Positions 43,239-54,311 of a stretch of DNA of 64,000 nt are shown here, in pieces. This stretch comes from Candidatus Pantoea carbekii. GTDB taxonomy: Bacteria; Pseudomonadota; Gammaproteobacteria; Enterobacterales; Enterobacteriaceae. Where the stretch lies: positions 310,001 to 374,000 of the forward strand of contig NZ_CP010907.1 in assembly GCF_000971765.1 (NCBI RefSeq), in the 5' to 3' direction. The notes under the pieces were generated by a model. That model had not been told where the DNA came from and searched no databases. It worked only from the letters and a program-made list of their open reading frames with translations. The number at the start of each line of letters is the position of its first letter. Positions within the stretch are counted from its first letter, which is position 1. The translations under genes were made by a program, and so were the position numbers.

Positions 43239-44687
43239 TTATAGTAAAGGACTAAAAAAATAACACAATTGTTCAATAATTCGTTTCCACCAAGCACGCT
43301 TCGACCACAACGTATTATTTAAAAGACGAGAACAAGAAATATAGTTATTTTGTACATCTGCAAGATTCTGACCAAAATCGCTATCATCAATTACTAATAT
43401 AATTTCAAAATTGAGCCACAGACTACGCATATCAAGGTTTACTGTACCAACTAAACTGAGTTGTTTGTCAACTAATACACTCTTAGAATGTAATAAACCG
43501 TCTTTAAATTGATAAATTTTTACTCCTGCCTCTAACATTTCAGTAAAAAAAGCACGACTAGCCCAACCAACTAGCAGTGAATCATTGTGCAGAGGTACAA
43601 CAATACTGACTTCAACACCACGTTGTGCAGCAGTACAAATAGCATGCAATAAATCATCACTAGGTACAAAATAAGGCGTAGTCATAATTAATTGTTCACG
43701 GGCTGAATATACTGCAGTTAATAAAGCTTGATGTATTATATCTTCGGGAAAACCTGGACCTGAAGCAATAATCTGTATTGTATGATTACTGTCCTCTTTA
43801 AAAGGGATATTCTCATATAACGGATTAAGTGACAAAATACGCTTACCAGTTTCAGTTTCCCAATCGCAGGCATAAACAATGTCCATTGTTATTGCTATTG
43901 GACCTTTCATACGCACCATGAGGTCAATCCATTGTCCAACTCCTACATTTTGTTTAAAAAATCGTGGATCTGCAAGATTCATACTACCAGTATAAGCAAG
44001 ATAATTGTCAATGAGTACTAATTTGCGATGTTGACGTAAGTCTATACGTCGTAAAAAAACTCTTAAAATACTGACTTGCAGTGCTTCAACTACATCAATC
44101 CCTGCATTACGCATCATATTAGCCCAAGGACTTCGGAAAAACGCAACACTACCTGCTGAATCCAACATTAAACGACAAGATACACCACTCAGAGCAGCTG
44201 CTATAAATGATTTTGCTACTTCGTCTGCTAATCCTCCAGGCTGCCAGATATAAAATACCATTTCAATACTATGACGTGCCTGCTGAATATCTTGAATTAG
44301 TGTATGCATAGCATTATCAGTGTTAGTCAATAACTGTATTTCGTTACCTTTCATACCAGCTATGCCTTGTCGATAACGACATAAATCGAACAAAGGACGT
44401 GCAACATCGCTATTCTTGGTAGAAAAAATATGACGCATATGTTGGAAGTTATTCAACAATTTAACAGTATTTAACCATATGTTACGAGCAGATTCCGCAC
44501 GATGTTTACCCAAATTTGATTCACCCAGTGACAGATACGCAATCATACCAATGATTGGTAAAATATAAATAATCAGTAACCAAGACATTGCTGAAGTTAC
44601 TGTACGGCGTTTTATTAAAATACGTAGAGTGACTGCTGAAATTAATAACCAATAGCCAAAGGGGAACAACAAATTAATAAATTTCAT
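43239..44687 (-). CDS. clsA: Cardiolipin synthase A
   Basis: Joins two phosphatidylglycerols to cardiolipin in the inner membrane. The start is ATG 44685-44687 ([20 protein letters not shown]); a TTG 22 codons earlier is less likely. 482 residues (486 in E. coli). Two N-terminal membrane helices (about 10-28 and 39-58), then two HKD phospholipase-D motifs: [18 protein letters not shown] and [18 protein letters not shown], both complete. The end, YFFSPLL, equals E. coli. Neighbours kch, yciI, tonB and yciA are missing between it and yciB. Confidence 0.96.
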   Translation of the reverse strand: MKFINLLFPFGYWLLISAVTLRILIKRRTVTSAMSWLLIIYILPIIGMIAYLSLGESNLGKHRAESARNIWLNTVKLLNNFQHMRHIFSTKNSDVARPLFDLCRYRQGIAGMKGNEIQLLTNTDNAMHTLIQDIQQARHSIEMVFYIWQPGGLADEVAKSFIAAALSGVSCRLMLDSAGSVAFFRSPWANMMRNAGIDVVEALQVSILRVFLRRIDLRQHRKLVLIDNYLAYTGSMNLADPRFFKQNVGVGQWIDLMVRMKGPIAITMDIVYACDWETETGKRILSLNPLYENIPFKEDSNHTIQIIASGPGFPEDIIHQALLTAVYSAREQLIMTTPYFVPSDDLLHAICTAAQRGVEVSIVVPLHNDSLLVGWASRAFFTEMLEAGVKIYQFKDGLLHSKSVLVDKQLSLVGTVNLDMRSLWLNFEIILVIDDSDFGQNLADVQNNYISCSRLLNNTLWSKRAWWKRIIEQLCYFFSPLL

Positions 44688-45031
44688 AATATGGTCATTA
44701 AGTGAAAATCCCGTTGACGCTTTATTTAAGTAAAGTTTACATATAATTAACAAGAGAACTTTATAATTTTTAAATAATATCTAAATGAACAAATTTTAAT
44801 TTTTTTTAGCATTGGAATTAACTAGATATCATTAGTAAATAAATTCAAATATATAATATATAATATGAACTGCATTTAGTTTGAAGAGTTGATTAACTTA
44901 ATTAGCCAAGCTAATAGCTCAGTTATAAATGTTCAATATTAATAGATTAATATTCTCATTATTTCCATTTATTACTAGTTCTAAATTCTGATCCCTGATC
45001 TTGACTAATCATTAAAAATAGAGCAATTATT
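44688..45031. other. Spacer between clsA and yciB
   Basis: About 340 bases. In E. coli kch, yciI, tonB and yciA fill this gap; none is recognisable. It includes a tRNA-like TAGCTCAGTT string at 44925 which I reject as a tRNA (see rejected items). Confidence 0.45.
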
Positions 45032-45565
45032 TTAATTTTTTCGTCGAGTTTTTAACCAAATATATACACCGCTACAGAACATAAATAATAAAGTTAGAAT
45101 AGTTAAAATAAATACTTTAAAGGTAACCCATATATCTTGCGATAAATAAAATGCTACATAAATATTTAATAAACTACAAAGCAGAAAAAAAACAGCCCAA
45201 GCGGTATTTAGACGTAACCAAATACCAGGAGGTAATTGTAATTCTTTTCCTAATAGAGTTTGTATCAAAGGTTGTTTTGTAAAACGTTGACTATATAGTA
45301 ATGCTAATGCCAATACTAAATAGACTAGCGTAACTTTACATTTAATGAATTTATCATTATGGAATAATAATGTTAAGGTACCGAAAATAAATAAAAAAAT
45401 AAAAGTAACGATTTGTATTTTTTCTAATTTACGGTAGATTATCCAATTCATGACCAGTGCCATAGCAGTTGTAGCGATTAGTACACCTGAAGCAACATAA
45501 ATATCATAAAATTTATAAAAAACAAAGAAAATGATTAAAAGAAAAAAATCGACTAATGGTGTCAT
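45032..45565 (-). CDS. yciB: Inner-membrane spanning protein YciB
   Basis: Small polytopic inner-membrane protein linked to envelope maintenance and cell-wall synthesis in E. coli; the molecular activity is not settled. The start is ATG 45563-45565 (MTPLVDFFLLIIFFVFYKFY, E. coli [20 protein letters not shown]). 177 residues (179 in E. coli), with five membrane segments. Conserved stretches: FHNDKFIKCKVTLVY, KQPLIQTLLGKELQLP, LNTAWAVFFLLCSLLNIYVAF. yciC lies 57 bases upstream in the same direction, and the two are likely cotranscribed. Confidence 0.94.
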   Translation of the reverse strand: MTPLVDFFLLIIFFVFYKFYDIYVASGVLIATTAMALVMNWIIYRKLEKIQIVTFIFLFIFGTLTLLFHNDKFIKCKVTLVYLVLALALLYSQRFTKQPLIQTLLGKELQLPPGIWLRLNTAWAVFFLLCSLLNIYVAFYLSQDIWVTFKVFILTILTLLFMFCSGVYIWLKTRRKN

Positions 45566-45622
45566 AGCAAAATCCAATCAATTACAAAAATGTTGATTTT
45601 TTAATATAAATTAAATACATGA

Positions 45623-46372
45623 CTATGACTTTTGACGCAATAGTATATAAAGTCTATATAAATACACAGTTAAAACAGCAGAAACCGTATTTCCAAATAT
45701 GTTTAATATTATAGAACTTGAAAGAACGTTAATACAATTCGTCATTGAAGAAGAAAATAAAAAAATCAACGTAATTTTAGATAACATCCATAACGATATT
45801 GCTGGAGAAATTAGCTTAATATACTTCCAAGCACATGGAATGCTAGAACGTATTGCAACAATAATACTCGTTTTCTCAACTGCTAATATAACAGGTGATA
45901 ATGATAATAAAAACATTAATATTATACCCGGTATTACCAATAATGCCAAACCGAGCTGTATTAAAAAAGTAATAATAAAAAGCTGTAACGATAATTTAGG
46001 TAATAAAGGTATAGAAACTTTGATTACTTCAATAACATTTGTAATTTTATCTTTATAACTTAAAGAGATCAAAGACAACATACCTCCGATCAGGATAGTA
46101 TTGCTAATTAAATCTATGAATGTGCCCACAGCAGAAATATAAAGTAACATACGCTGTTGTTCCGACGACATATTTTTAAAAGCGCTAAACAAGGAAATAT
46201 TTTCATTATTGCTTTGATTCAATAGATATAATGTATCTGTATCATAAGTAAGTACGTGGGCTATAATCGCTGAAATCAACGAGGTCAATAAGACCAGCAT
46301 CAAGATAGTCATAAGCTCATTACGAAAAAAATTTTTTGTGTCAGAATATAACGAGCTTGTAGTGATAGACAT
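45623..46372 (-). CDS. yciC: Inner-membrane protein YciC (UPF0259)
   Basis: Polytopic membrane protein of unknown activity, conserved next to yciB in enterobacteria. 249 residues (247 in E. coli), about six membrane segments, with the family pattern SLYSDTKNFFRNELMTILMLVL at the N-terminus (here split as SLYSDTKNFFRNE then LMTILM) and LVIPGIILMFLLSLSPVILA in the middle. Retention in a reduced genome suggests an envelope role. It is the first gene of the yciC-yciB pair. In E. coli ompW and yciEFG lie between it and trpA; here they are deleted. Confidence 0.9.
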   Translation of the reverse strand: MSITTSSLYSDTKNFFRNELMTILMLVLLTSLISAIIAHVLTYDTDTLYLLNQSNNENISLFSAFKNMSSEQQRMLLYISAVGTFIDLISNTILIGGMLSLISLSYKDKITNVIEVIKVSIPLLPKLSLQLFIITFLIQLGLALLVIPGIILMFLLSLSPVILAVEKTSIIVAIRSSIPCAWKYIKLISPAISLWMLSKITLIFLFSSSMTNCINVLSSSIILNIFGNTVSAVLTVYLYRLYILLRQKS

Positions 46373-46831
46373 GTATGTAAATCCCTCAAAGAAATTTAAT
46401 TCTATAACTTATGAAGTATACATCTTATGTGTGGTATGTTGACAACTATTTCAATAATGATAATCTGTTGTCAGATATTACTTATTTTTCCAGTAAGCAA
46501 GTATGTTTTCGTTTTTTACTATAGCATAAAAAGCTTAAATAGTGAACGTAAAGTACGAGATGAGATCATTAAATTATCTACTTAGTGTAACACATTTATA
46601 TTCAAGTAATCTTTTTAAAGTAAAGATTTTAAAAAACATTTGAGCAAAGAAATAAAACACTCTTTTAAATTAAACTAATATTTTTAGTTAAATATTACTG
46701 TTAATGCATAGTCTTATGATACGTAATATCAATAACTAAGTTCTTAGAAACAATATCTAAATTATATTTTCTCTTTCTAAAATCTGCTTGATTCTTTCAC
46801 TCTTAAAATGGATAATTCTAGTTATGTAAAT
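46373..46831. other. Spacer between yciC and trpA
   Basis: 460 bases, A+T-rich; the yciC promoter and the trp operon end fall here. No clear terminator stem behind trpA is visible. No remnant of ompW or the yciEFG genes seen. Confidence 0.45.
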
Positions 46832-47656
46832 CTATTTTATACATTTAGATTGAGTTGCATTTTTTAAGATGGTGACAAACTTTTTCAAGTTTATCAACAT
46901 TAAATTTATATCATTTTGATAACACTCAATAATTTTTATAATCGCAGAACCTGATATTACGCCTGCAACACCTAATGCTATCGCTTTTTTTATTTGAATA
47001 GGATCAGATATACCAAAACCATACAACAGCGGAGCAGCATTATATTCACACAATTTATTAATCAAGTAATGTGATAGTAAAATAGTAGGCTTTTCTACAC
47101 CAGTTACACCTGATCTCGATAATAAATAAGTATAACCTCGACTATATAAAGCAATTTTATGTAATAAAGCGTCGTCCGCATTTGGTGGACAAATAAAAAC
47201 AGGGTTAATTTTGTAATATATTGCTGAATTGTAAAATAATTCTGATTCTTCTATAGGTAGATCTACAATTAAAACTGAATCCACGCCGACGATTTTACAA
47301 TCAGCATAAAAATTATTTATACCTCTATTAAAGACTAAGTTAGCATATAGCATTAAACCAATAGGTATATCTGAATATTTTCTCCTAATAAATTGAATGA
47401 CTTTAAAACACTGTTCGACTGTAGTATTGGCAGACAATGCACGTAAATTAGCTGCTTGAATTGTTACACCTTCTGCAATAGGATCAGAAAAAGGAATACC
47501 TAATTCTAACGCATCAGCTCCACCGTGTATTAATGCATCTACTATATCTAAAGACAGTGTAACTGATGGATCTCCAAGAATTACAAAAGGTACAAAAGCG
47601 CCTTCTTGTGTCAATGCTAAGCGTCGAAATAGTTGCCTGTAACGATCGTGATGCAT
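46832..47656 (-). CDS. trpA: Tryptophan synthase alpha subunit
   Basis: Cleaves indole-3-glycerol phosphate to indole, which is channelled to TrpB. 274 residues (268 in E. coli). TIM barrel with the catalytic glutamate in [15 protein letters not shown] (Glu49 region) and the catalytic aspartate in [12 protein letters not shown] (Asp60 equivalent nearby in the barrel order). The loop 6 region reads [13 protein letters not shown] and the phosphate site GFGISDP and [12 protein letters not shown]. Last gene of the operon; its ATG shares one base with the trpB stop (TAATG). Confidence 0.97.
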   Translation of the reverse strand: MHHDRYRQLFRRLALTQEGAFVPFVILGDPSVTLSLDIVDALIHGGADALELGIPFSDPIAEGVTIQAANLRALSANTTVEQCFKVIQFIRRKYSDIPIGLMLYANLVFNRGINNFYADCKIVGVDSVLIVDLPIEESELFYNSAIYYKINPVFICPPNADDALLHKIALYSRGYTYLLSRSGVTGVEKPTILLSHYLINKLCEYNAAPLLYGFGISDPIQIKKAIALGVAGVISGSAIIKIIECYQNDINLMLINLKKFVTILKNATQSKCIK

Positions 47657-48852
47657 TAAATTTTTCCTTTTTTTTGTTTTAAAATATCATAAACAGTCAA
47701 AATATCTTTATCTCCTCTTCCTGAAAGATTTACTACTATGATTTGTTTCTTCTTCGGATTAGTTCGAATGATTTTTAAAGCGTACGCAAGCGCGTGCGAT
47801 GATTCTAATGCAGGTATAATACCCTCTGTACGACAAATAGACTGAAATGCATCTATAACTTCATAATCTGTAACAGATACATACTCTACTCTACCTATGC
47901 TATTTAAATATGCATGTTGTGGACCTACGGATGGAAAATCCAAACCTGCCGAAATTGAATAAGATTCCTTAATCTGACCTTCATCAGTTTGCATTATTGG
48001 TGCTTTCATACCAAAATAGATACCGGTACGTCCATGCTTTAATGCTGCTCCATGTTGACCGGTTTGGATACCTTTACCAGCAGGTTCTACGCCAATGAGA
48101 TGAACACTACTTTCATCAATAAAATCGGTAAACATACCAATGGCATTAGATCCACCACCAATACATGCTAGTATTTGATCTGGTAAGCGACCTTCTTGCT
48201 CGAGAATTTGTGACTTTGTTTCTCTTCCAATAACACGTTGAAATTCTTGAACAATTGTTGGAAATGGATGAGGTCCTGCGGCTGTTCCGAGCATATAATG
48301 CGTATTTTTATAACTAGCAGACCAATCGCGAAACGCTTCATTACAGGCATCCTTTAATGTAGCTGAGCCACTATATATAGGAATTACTTTAGCACCCATT
48401 AAACGCATACGAAATACATTTGCTGATTGACGTTCAACATCTTTAGCTCCCATATAGATGCGGCATTTCATTTGAAGTAAAGCACATGCTAAAGCAACAG
48501 CTACACCATGCTGACCTGCACCAGTTTCAGCAATCACTTCTTTTTTCAATAGTCTTTTAGCTAAAAGTGCCTGACCTAGAACTTGATTAGTTTTATGTGC
48601 TCCTCCATGCAATAAATCTTCACGTTTTAGGTAAAGACGCGTATTGCTATCTTTAGTTAAATTACTGCATAATGTTAATGCAGTTGGACGACCAGCATAA
48701 TTTTTTAATAATTTATTGAGATAATCAGTAAATTTAGGATCACATTGTGCATCTATAAATGCAGATTCTAACTCGCGAAGAACTGGCATTAAAATTTGTG
48801 GTACGTACTGACCGCCGAATTCGCCAAAGTAAGCACTAAGTAATGTACTCAT
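47656..48852 (-). CDS. trpB: Tryptophan synthase beta subunit
   Basis: PLP enzyme joining indole and serine. The start is ATG 48850-48852 ([20 protein letters not shown]), with TAAGGA upstream; a longer in-frame start adds eight residues not in the family. 398 residues (397 in E. coli). PLP lysine in [13 protein letters not shown], glycine-rich phosphate loop [12 protein letters not shown], and [10 protein letters not shown]. Intact. 63 bases behind trpC and overlapping trpA by one base. Confidence 0.98.
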   Translation of the reverse strand: MSTLLSAYFGEFGGQYVPQILMPVLRELESAFIDAQCDPKFTDYLNKLLKNYAGRPTALTLCSNLTKDSNTRLYLKREDLLHGGAHKTNQVLGQALLAKRLLKKEVIAETGAGQHGVAVALACALLQMKCRIYMGAKDVERQSANVFRMRLMGAKVIPIYSGSATLKDACNEAFRDWSASYKNTHYMLGTAAGPHPFPTIVQEFQRVIGRETKSQILEQEGRLPDQILACIGGGSNAIGMFTDFIDESSVHLIGVEPAGKGIQTGQHGAALKHGRTGIYFGMKAPIMQTDEGQIKESYSISAGLDFPSVGPQHAYLNSIGRVEYVSVTDYEVIDAFQSICRTEGIIPALESSHALAYALKIIRTNPKKKQIIVVNLSGRGDKDILTVYDILKQKKGKI

Positions 48853-48915
48853 TTTAATTTCCTTAATCTTAAACAAGTTGATAAAAAAAATATAAATACA
48901 TTAAGGAGATCAACA

Positions 48916-50292
48916 TTAATAACAACGTAGTATTCGGAACACTTCTGCTATTTTATTAGAATCTTTAATTCCTGTAGTAATTTCTACACCGGAGTTGAAA
49001 TCTAAACCACTAAAGCCAAGTTGAGCAGCCTGAAAACAATTATTTGCATTTAACCCACCTGCTAACATTACGTTGCTAAGATCTTTTTCTCCTGCTAACA
49101 ATGACCAGTTGAAACACTGCCCACTACCGCCTGTACCATTATCAAAAACATAACGATCTACACCTAACCAATCTCGTATAGGTAAGATGCCTTGACCAAT
49201 ATTGCATGCTTTCCATATTTTTACTTCTACAGGTAATACTTCACGTAATGTATTAACAAATTTTTTATTTTCATTTCCATGTAGTTGAACAACAGCAAAT
49301 TGAAAAGTAGAAACTAAACTCATTATTTCACTGATAGTACTATTACGTAATACGCATACATATTTCAATGGAGCAGAATCTATAAGATCTTGTAAATACA
49401 TGCAATTTATTTTTCGAAAAGAATCTTTTGCGAAAATAACACCACCATAAATTGAACCAGCTGCATAAGCAACTTGAGCATCTTTAGATCGTGTTAATCC
49501 ACAAATTTTATTATCTCCCATAATGATGCGACGTACCGAAGACATGAGATCTTTTTCTTTCATTAATGCTGAACCAATTAAAAAACCGTTAACAAAGGGT
49601 CTTAGCTCACGTATTTGTGTATAGTTATAGATACCTGATTCGCTGATTACTGTTGCAGTATTTCGTAAAAGTGGCGCTAATAAGCGTGTACGATTAAGAT
49701 CAATAGAAAAATTTCGCAAATCTCGATTATTAATACCAATCACTTTCGCATTAACTTCAAGAGCACGTTTTAATTCAATAGCATTACTGATTTCTGTTAG
49801 AACTCCCATTTTCATGCTGTGTGCTAAAGCAGCTAACGTACAATATTGTTGATTATTTAAAAGAGAAAGCATTAACAGAACTGCATCAGCTTTATAATAA
49901 CGTGCTAAATAAATTTGATATGGATCAATAATAAAATCTTTACAAATAACTGGTTGCGTAACTATAGCACTTATTATTGGAATAAAATTGAAGTCGCCTT
50001 TAAAATATTTTTCGTCGGTAACTACTGAAATAGCTGAAGCGTAATGACGATAAACATTAGCAATTACAATTGGATTGAATTCTTCGCATAATAGTCCGTT
50101 GGAAGGAGAGGCTTTTTTACATTCTAATATGAATATACTCTTTTCAGTATAACGCATAATGTTGTAAAAGTGACGGTTTGCAGGTTCTAATAAATTTTCA
50201 AAAGTATTTAATGGTTGTTCTTTTTTGCGTGCTTTTATCCAAGTTGCTTTATATTGTACGATTTCACCTAAAATTGTACCCTTAATATCCAT
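48916..50292 (-). CDS. trpC: Bifunctional IGP synthase / PRA isomerase TrpC(F)
   Basis: Two consecutive steps of tryptophan synthesis in one fused protein, as in E. coli (453 residues; here 458). N-terminal indole-3-glycerol-phosphate synthase: FILECKKASPSNG, LCKDFIIDPYQIYLARYY, VIGINNRDLRNF, VISESGI. C-terminal phosphoribosylanthranilate isomerase from about residue 258: KICGLTRSKDAQVAY, VQLHGNE, LAGGLNANN, GLDFNSGVE. Both active sites look complete. Two bases behind trpD. Confidence 0.97.
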   Translation of the reverse strand: MDIKGTILGEIVQYKATWIKARKKEQPLNTFENLLEPANRHFYNIMRYTEKSIFILECKKASPSNGLLCEEFNPIVIANVYRHYASAISVVTDEKYFKGDFNFIPIISAIVTQPVICKDFIIDPYQIYLARYYKADAVLLMLSLLNNQQYCTLAALAHSMKMGVLTEISNAIELKRALEVNAKVIGINNRDLRNFSIDLNRTRLLAPLLRNTATVISESGIYNYTQIRELRPFVNGFLIGSALMKEKDLMSSVRRIIMGDNKICGLTRSKDAQVAYAAGSIYGGVIFAKDSFRKINCMYLQDLIDSAPLKYVCVLRNSTISEIMSLVSTFQFAVVQLHGNENKKFVNTLREVLPVEVKIWKACNIGQGILPIRDWLGVDRYVFDNGTGGSGQCFNWSLLAGEKDLSNVMLAGGLNANNCFQAAQLGFSGLDFNSGVEITTGIKDSNKIAEVFRILRCY

Positions 50293-50294
50293 AT

Positions 50295-51299
50295 TTATCC
50301 TCTTGCTGCTAAAGCTATAATGCGTTTATATGCTTGTCCGCTGCGAATTACTTCAAGGGCATATTGGGCATTGTCATATAAATCTTCGTTGCCAAATATT
50401 TTCAACAGCATTGCAACATTGACTGCAATAACTTGTTCGTGAGCAAGTTTTCCTTTACCTTTTAATACACGCATTAAAATATCGCGGTTTTTTTCAGTAG
50501 AGCCGGCCTGTAAAGCTTTTTTATTTTGAGCACGAAAACCAAAATCTTCTTGATTTAATTGATAAGTAGTTATTTTACCATTATGTAGTTCAGCTACTTG
50601 TGTTGGACTATGTAAAACAACCTTATCCATACCTCCACCATGCACTACTATAGCACGATGATAAGTGCCAAGTATTTTCAGTGTTTCAGCTATCGGAAGT
50701 ACTAAATTAGGACTGTATACACCTATCATGGCCAGTGGCGGTTTCGCTGGATTGATCAGAGGTGCAATTAAGTTAAATATTGTGGGAGTTTTTAATTTAT
50801 TACGTACTGGTATTGCGTGAATAAAACCAGCATGATATTTTGGTGCAAACAAAAAACAAACATTAAGATCGTCTAGTGCTTGACGCGCTTGTTTAGGTGA
50901 TATATCAAGATTGATTCCAAAGGCCTCCAGTAAATCGGACGATCCCGATTTACTGGAAATACTTCGGTTATTGTGCTTTGCTATTTTCATACCGCAACAA
51001 GCTGCTACAAAAGCGCTAGGAGTAGAAATATTAATACTATTACTATGGTCACCACCGCTACCAACGATATCCGCAAAAATATAATCCGGACGTGGAAAAG
51101 GTTTAACATGTTTCAATAATGCAGATGCTGCACCAGCAATTTCTTCAGGATTTTCACCTCGTACTTTCATCGCAATTAATGCAGCAGCTATTTGTATAGG
51201 TTCTAATTTTCCGCTAATAATAATTTTAAAAAGGTAATAAGTTTCACTTTGGCTAAGTGAATTACATTGATAAAGTTTATTTAAAATAGATTGGAGCAT
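50295..51299 (-). CDS. trpD: Anthranilate phosphoribosyltransferase
   Basis: Couples anthranilate to PRPP. 334 residues, a stand-alone TrpD without the TrpG amidotransferase domain that is fused to it in E. coli. PRPP-binding signature DIVGSGGDHSNSINIST, KHNNRSISSKSGSSDLLEAFG, anthranilate loop FAPKYHAG, and VVHGGGMDKV. Starts at ATG 51297-51299, 14 bases behind trpG. The split form is known from Serratia and Yersinia and is the ancestral state. Confidence 0.97.
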   Translation of the reverse strand: MLQSILNKLYQCNSLSQSETYYLFKIIISGKLEPIQIAAALIAMKVRGENPEEIAGAASALLKHVKPFPRPDYIFADIVGSGGDHSNSINISTPSAFVAACCGMKIAKHNNRSISSKSGSSDLLEAFGINLDISPKQARQALDDLNVCFLFAPKYHAGFIHAIPVRNKLKTPTIFNLIAPLINPAKPPLAMIGVYSPNLVLPIAETLKILGTYHRAIVVHGGGMDKVVLHSPTQVAELHNGKITTYQLNQEDFGFRAQNKKALQAGSTEKNRDILMRVLKGKGKLAHEQVIAVNVAMLLKIFGNEDLYDNAQYALEVIRSGQAYKRIIALAARG

Positions 51300-51313
51300 A
51301 TAGTTTTCCTAAA

Positions 51314-51895
51314 TTATTTTGTTAGTAACCAAGTTAATGTCTGTTCTAACAAACGTGCACCTTGAACAGTAAGTATAGATTCAGGATGAAATTGGAAACC
51401 ACATACTCGTTCAGTATCATTTCTAATTCCCATAACCATACTTTTATAAGTAGCATTAATAGTTAATTTAGAAGGGATATTTTTTCCAATTAGTGAATGA
51501 TAACGAGCTGCGGGTAAAGGATTCATAAGACCAGTAAACATCGCTTCGTTATCATGTACAATGGGTGAAGCTTTTCCATGTAAGATCTCACAGGCTTGAC
51601 TAACATATCCACCATATGCCTCGATGATGGCCTGATGGCCTAAGCAAATACCAATAATTGGTAGATTGCCACATACTTTTTTTAATAATGTAGGCATACA
51701 GCCAGCTTCTCTGGGAGTGCCAGGACCAGGTGAAAGCATAAGTATAGGATTTGACATGTTTTCTAGTACATTTATTAAAAAGTCTGTTTTTACAGTATTG
51801 CGATAAATTAACACGTTATAACCTAAAATGCCTAACTGATCGGATAAATTGTAAGTAAATGAGTCAATATTATCGAGCAATAAAACATCAGACAT
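51314..51895 (-). CDS. trpG: Anthranilate synthase glutamine amidotransferase TrpG
   Basis: Supplies ammonia from glutamine to TrpE. 193 residues, class I amidotransferase: [12 protein letters not shown] at the N-terminus, [12 protein letters not shown], nucleophile in [12 protein letters not shown] (Cys), and the His-Glu pair in GFQFHPESI. Complete catalytic triad. Its ATG shares a base with the trpE stop (TAATG), implying coupling for equal amounts of both subunits. It could also serve PabB if no pabA exists elsewhere, which is inference. Confidence 0.97.
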   Translation of the reverse strand: MSDVLLLDNIDSFTYNLSDQLGILGYNVLIYRNTVKTDFLINVLENMSNPILMLSPGPGTPREAGCMPTLLKKVCGNLPIIGICLGHQAIIEAYGGYVSQACEILHGKASPIVHDNEAMFTGLMNPLPAARYHSLIGKNIPSKLTINATYKSMVMGIRNDTERVCGFQFHPESILTVQGARLLEQTLTWLLTK

Positions 51896-53454
51896 TAGAG
51901 AATTTCCTTGCAGTGATGGGCTGTTGTAATAGCATGTAATACCGCACGTGCTTTATTGCGGCTTTCGTTTGCTTCAGATTGTGGCTGTGAATCTAATACT
52001 ATTCCTGCACCTGCTTGAATGGTAGCGATTCCATTTTCAACCCAAGCAGAACGAATCACAATACAAGTATCAAGATCTCCATAAGCGGTAAAATATCCTA
52101 CTGAACCACCGTAACTCCCACGTCGTATACCTTCTTTTTTAGCTATTAATTGCATTGCACGTACTTTTGGCGTACCACTTAATGTACCCATATTCATGCA
52201 AGCACAATAGGCATGCAAAACATCTAAATCATGACGCAGAATACCAATGACACGTGATACTAAGTGCATTACAAATGAATAGCGATCAACTTTCGTTAAG
52301 TCAGAAACATAACGACTTCCTGGTATACAAATACGTGCTAAATCGTTACGCGCTAAATCAACTAACATTAAATGTTCTGATAACTCTTTGTTATCAGTGC
52401 GCATTTCTAACTCAATACGGGTATCTAGGTCATTATCGAACGAGCCATCTGCATAACGTCCACGCGAGCGAGTACCCGCTATTGGATTCATTTCTATTTT
52501 ACGTGAAGAAGCATCGTATTTTAATGCACTTTCTGGTGATGCACCAAACAATACAAAATCCTTATCTTGCATAAAAAACATATATGGACTAGAATTGCAC
52601 CTTTTAAGCGTATCGTATGCAGCTAATGGAGAAGGACAGGGTAAAAAAAAACGACGTGATGGAACGACTTGAAAAATTTCACCCATATGAATAGCTGCTT
52701 GCATCTCACGAACTGTATTACAATATTCCTCATCACTTTGGTTAGTGATTAGCGTCATTTTTTCTACGTGTTTTACAGGTAAATTTGGTGCAGTTTGTAT
52801 CATTTGTTTATATATTTGTGAAATACGTTGTTGAAGTCGTTGAGACTCACTGTTTGAAGGATAGAAAAGACTAGCCTGTAATCGTGCACTATGTTGTTTA
52901 TGATCAATCAGTAACAAAGTTTCAGCTAAATAAAAACAATAATCTGGACAATTCTCTTTTTGCTGCAATATAGGTAAATCTTCAAAACCAGCTACTAAAT
53001 CATATGCAAAGAGACCGCCAAATAATACTGCTTCACGTTCATCAATCGAGGTTTGAAATAACTGTAAAATCAATCGCAATACACTAAAAACTGATAATGT
53101 TTTTAGACGTGATCCTTCATCATGTACTTCTTTTAATAAAGGTAAATATAACGTTCGTGCCTCTGGGTATATATCAATTCGCACTGTAGATGGCAATAAT
53201 TTATCTAAAAATGGTAAAATCGAAGAACCATTTTTGGAACATGCTTGCAATTTGACTGCATTACCTAATGCGCTAATTCTTAATGCACAATCTATAATTA
53301 TAATACTTTTTATATTTTGTTGATTATCGATATCTGCTGATTCTAACAATAGTGTCCATGGACGCATACCGCATAATTGATAAAATACAGTAGTTGGATC
53401 TTCACAATAAGGAGCAATACTATTAATTAATTTTACTTTAGATTTTAAATTCAC
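51895..53454 (-). CDS. trpE: Anthranilate synthase component I
   Basis: First committed enzyme of tryptophan synthesis; chorismate to anthranilate with TrpG. 519 residues (520 in E. coli). The start is GTG 53452-53454 ([20 protein letters not shown]). The N-terminal regulatory site LLLESADID is intact, so feedback inhibition by tryptophan should persist. Catalytic domain: [53 protein letters not shown]. First gene of trpE-G-D-C-B-A. No leader peptide with tandem Trp codons is visible upstream. Confidence 0.98.
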   Translation of the reverse strand: MNLKSKVKLINSIAPYCEDPTTVFYQLCGMRPWTLLLESADIDNQQNIKSIIIIDCALRISALGNAVKLQACSKNGSSILPFLDKLLPSTVRIDIYPEARTLYLPLLKEVHDEGSRLKTLSVFSVLRLILQLFQTSIDEREAVLFGGLFAYDLVAGFEDLPILQQKENCPDYCFYLAETLLLIDHKQHSARLQASLFYPSNSESQRLQQRISQIYKQMIQTAPNLPVKHVEKMTLITNQSDEEYCNTVREMQAAIHMGEIFQVVPSRRFFLPCPSPLAAYDTLKRCNSSPYMFFMQDKDFVLFGASPESALKYDASSRKIEMNPIAGTRSRGRYADGSFDNDLDTRIELEMRTDNKELSEHLMLVDLARNDLARICIPGSRYVSDLTKVDRYSFVMHLVSRVIGILRHDLDVLHAYCACMNMGTLSGTPKVRAMQLIAKKEGIRRGSYGGSVGYFTAYGDLDTCIVIRSAWVENGIATIQAGAGIVLDSQPQSEANESRNKARAVLHAITTAHHCKEIL

Positions 53455-53846
53455 TGTAAGTTTTGCCTTGCCTAATTATAATTAATTCTCTCAATCTTAT
53501 TTTAGAACCATGTTTTTTAACGCATTGCACTAAAGAATCTGCTTAACATAAAGCAAATCATATAGAATTCCTAAAGAGAGCATTTATTTTGAATCTATGT
53601 ACTAGTAAACTAGTTTAAAACAAAAATGTCAACTCTATTTTGTTTGTTTTGAAAAATTATTATGTTATTATTTATTTGAAATATTCAGTTAATTGTTTAT
53701 TTGTTAAATAAAACGTTTTCCAAAAAACTCAAATTTTTAATATAAATTCAAAATTTTTTGAACTTTTGATATTTAATCATATTAAATTTAATGAAAATCA
53801 TCCATTTTTATGACATTCTTAAACAGAATGCTTTAGTTGGTAAGAT

Positions 53847-53899
53847 AATAAATTATTATAAAGTTATTTATTCAATAAATAACTTTATAATAATTTATT
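53847..53899. repeat. Perfect 26-bp inverted repeat, 1-base centre
   Basis: Left arm 53847-53872 (core TTATTATAAAGTTATTTATT) and right arm 53874-53899 pair without a mismatch around a single C at 53873. The longest perfect hairpin I found in the window; 390 bases upstream of trpE. Confidence 0.9.
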
Positions 53900-53957
53900 T
53901 TTATTAAAGGTTTTAATACAAAACATTTCACGTAAAAATTTTTAATAACTAAAATAG

Positions 53958-53989
53958 TTATAATTTACAATTATTATTGTAAATTATAA
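53958..53989. repeat. Perfect 14-bp inverted repeat, 4-base loop
   Basis: TTATAATTTACAAT (53958-53971), TATT, ATTGTAAATTATAA (53976-53989). It stands 58 bases right of the 26-bp hairpin. Confidence 0.8.
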
Positions 53990-54263
53990 ATGATAATTTG
54001 ATATATTTAATATTAAAATTTACTTAATTAAGTGTAAAATTTATTATTAAATAAATAATAATTATTATAGTTTAATAAATTAATTGTAATACAATCATAA
54101 AAACCTGAGTAACTATAAATTATTAAGCATTTAAACTGTTTTTTTAAATATTAAGAATATTCTTCAACAATGTTCTTAAGTAACAATTAGTATCAATTAG
54201 TTAATTAATCACTGTAGCAAATATGTACTATATAAAAATTAATTTATTGAATTTATTTAGATT

Positions 54264-54311
54264 TAATTTGAATTAATATTCAATTTGCTATTGAAACATT
54301 AATTCAAATTA
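54264..54311. repeat. 14-bp inverted repeat with a nested inner stem
   Basis: TAATTTGAATTAAT (54264-54277) pairs with ATTAATTCAAATTA (54298-54311). The loop itself contains TTCAAT and ATTGAA, so an extended interrupted stem can form. Confidence 0.7.

Noticed and set aside
44908-44995. tRNA-like sequence with TAGCTCAGTT (D-arm motif) and AGTTCTAAATTC further on
   Set aside because: The acceptor ends do not pair, the anticodon stem and T-arm do not form, and no tRNA lies here in relatives. Chance similarity in A+T-rich DNA.
45699-46058. 119-residue forward frame opposite yciC
   Set aside because: Antisense shadow of the well-conserved membrane protein gene yciC.
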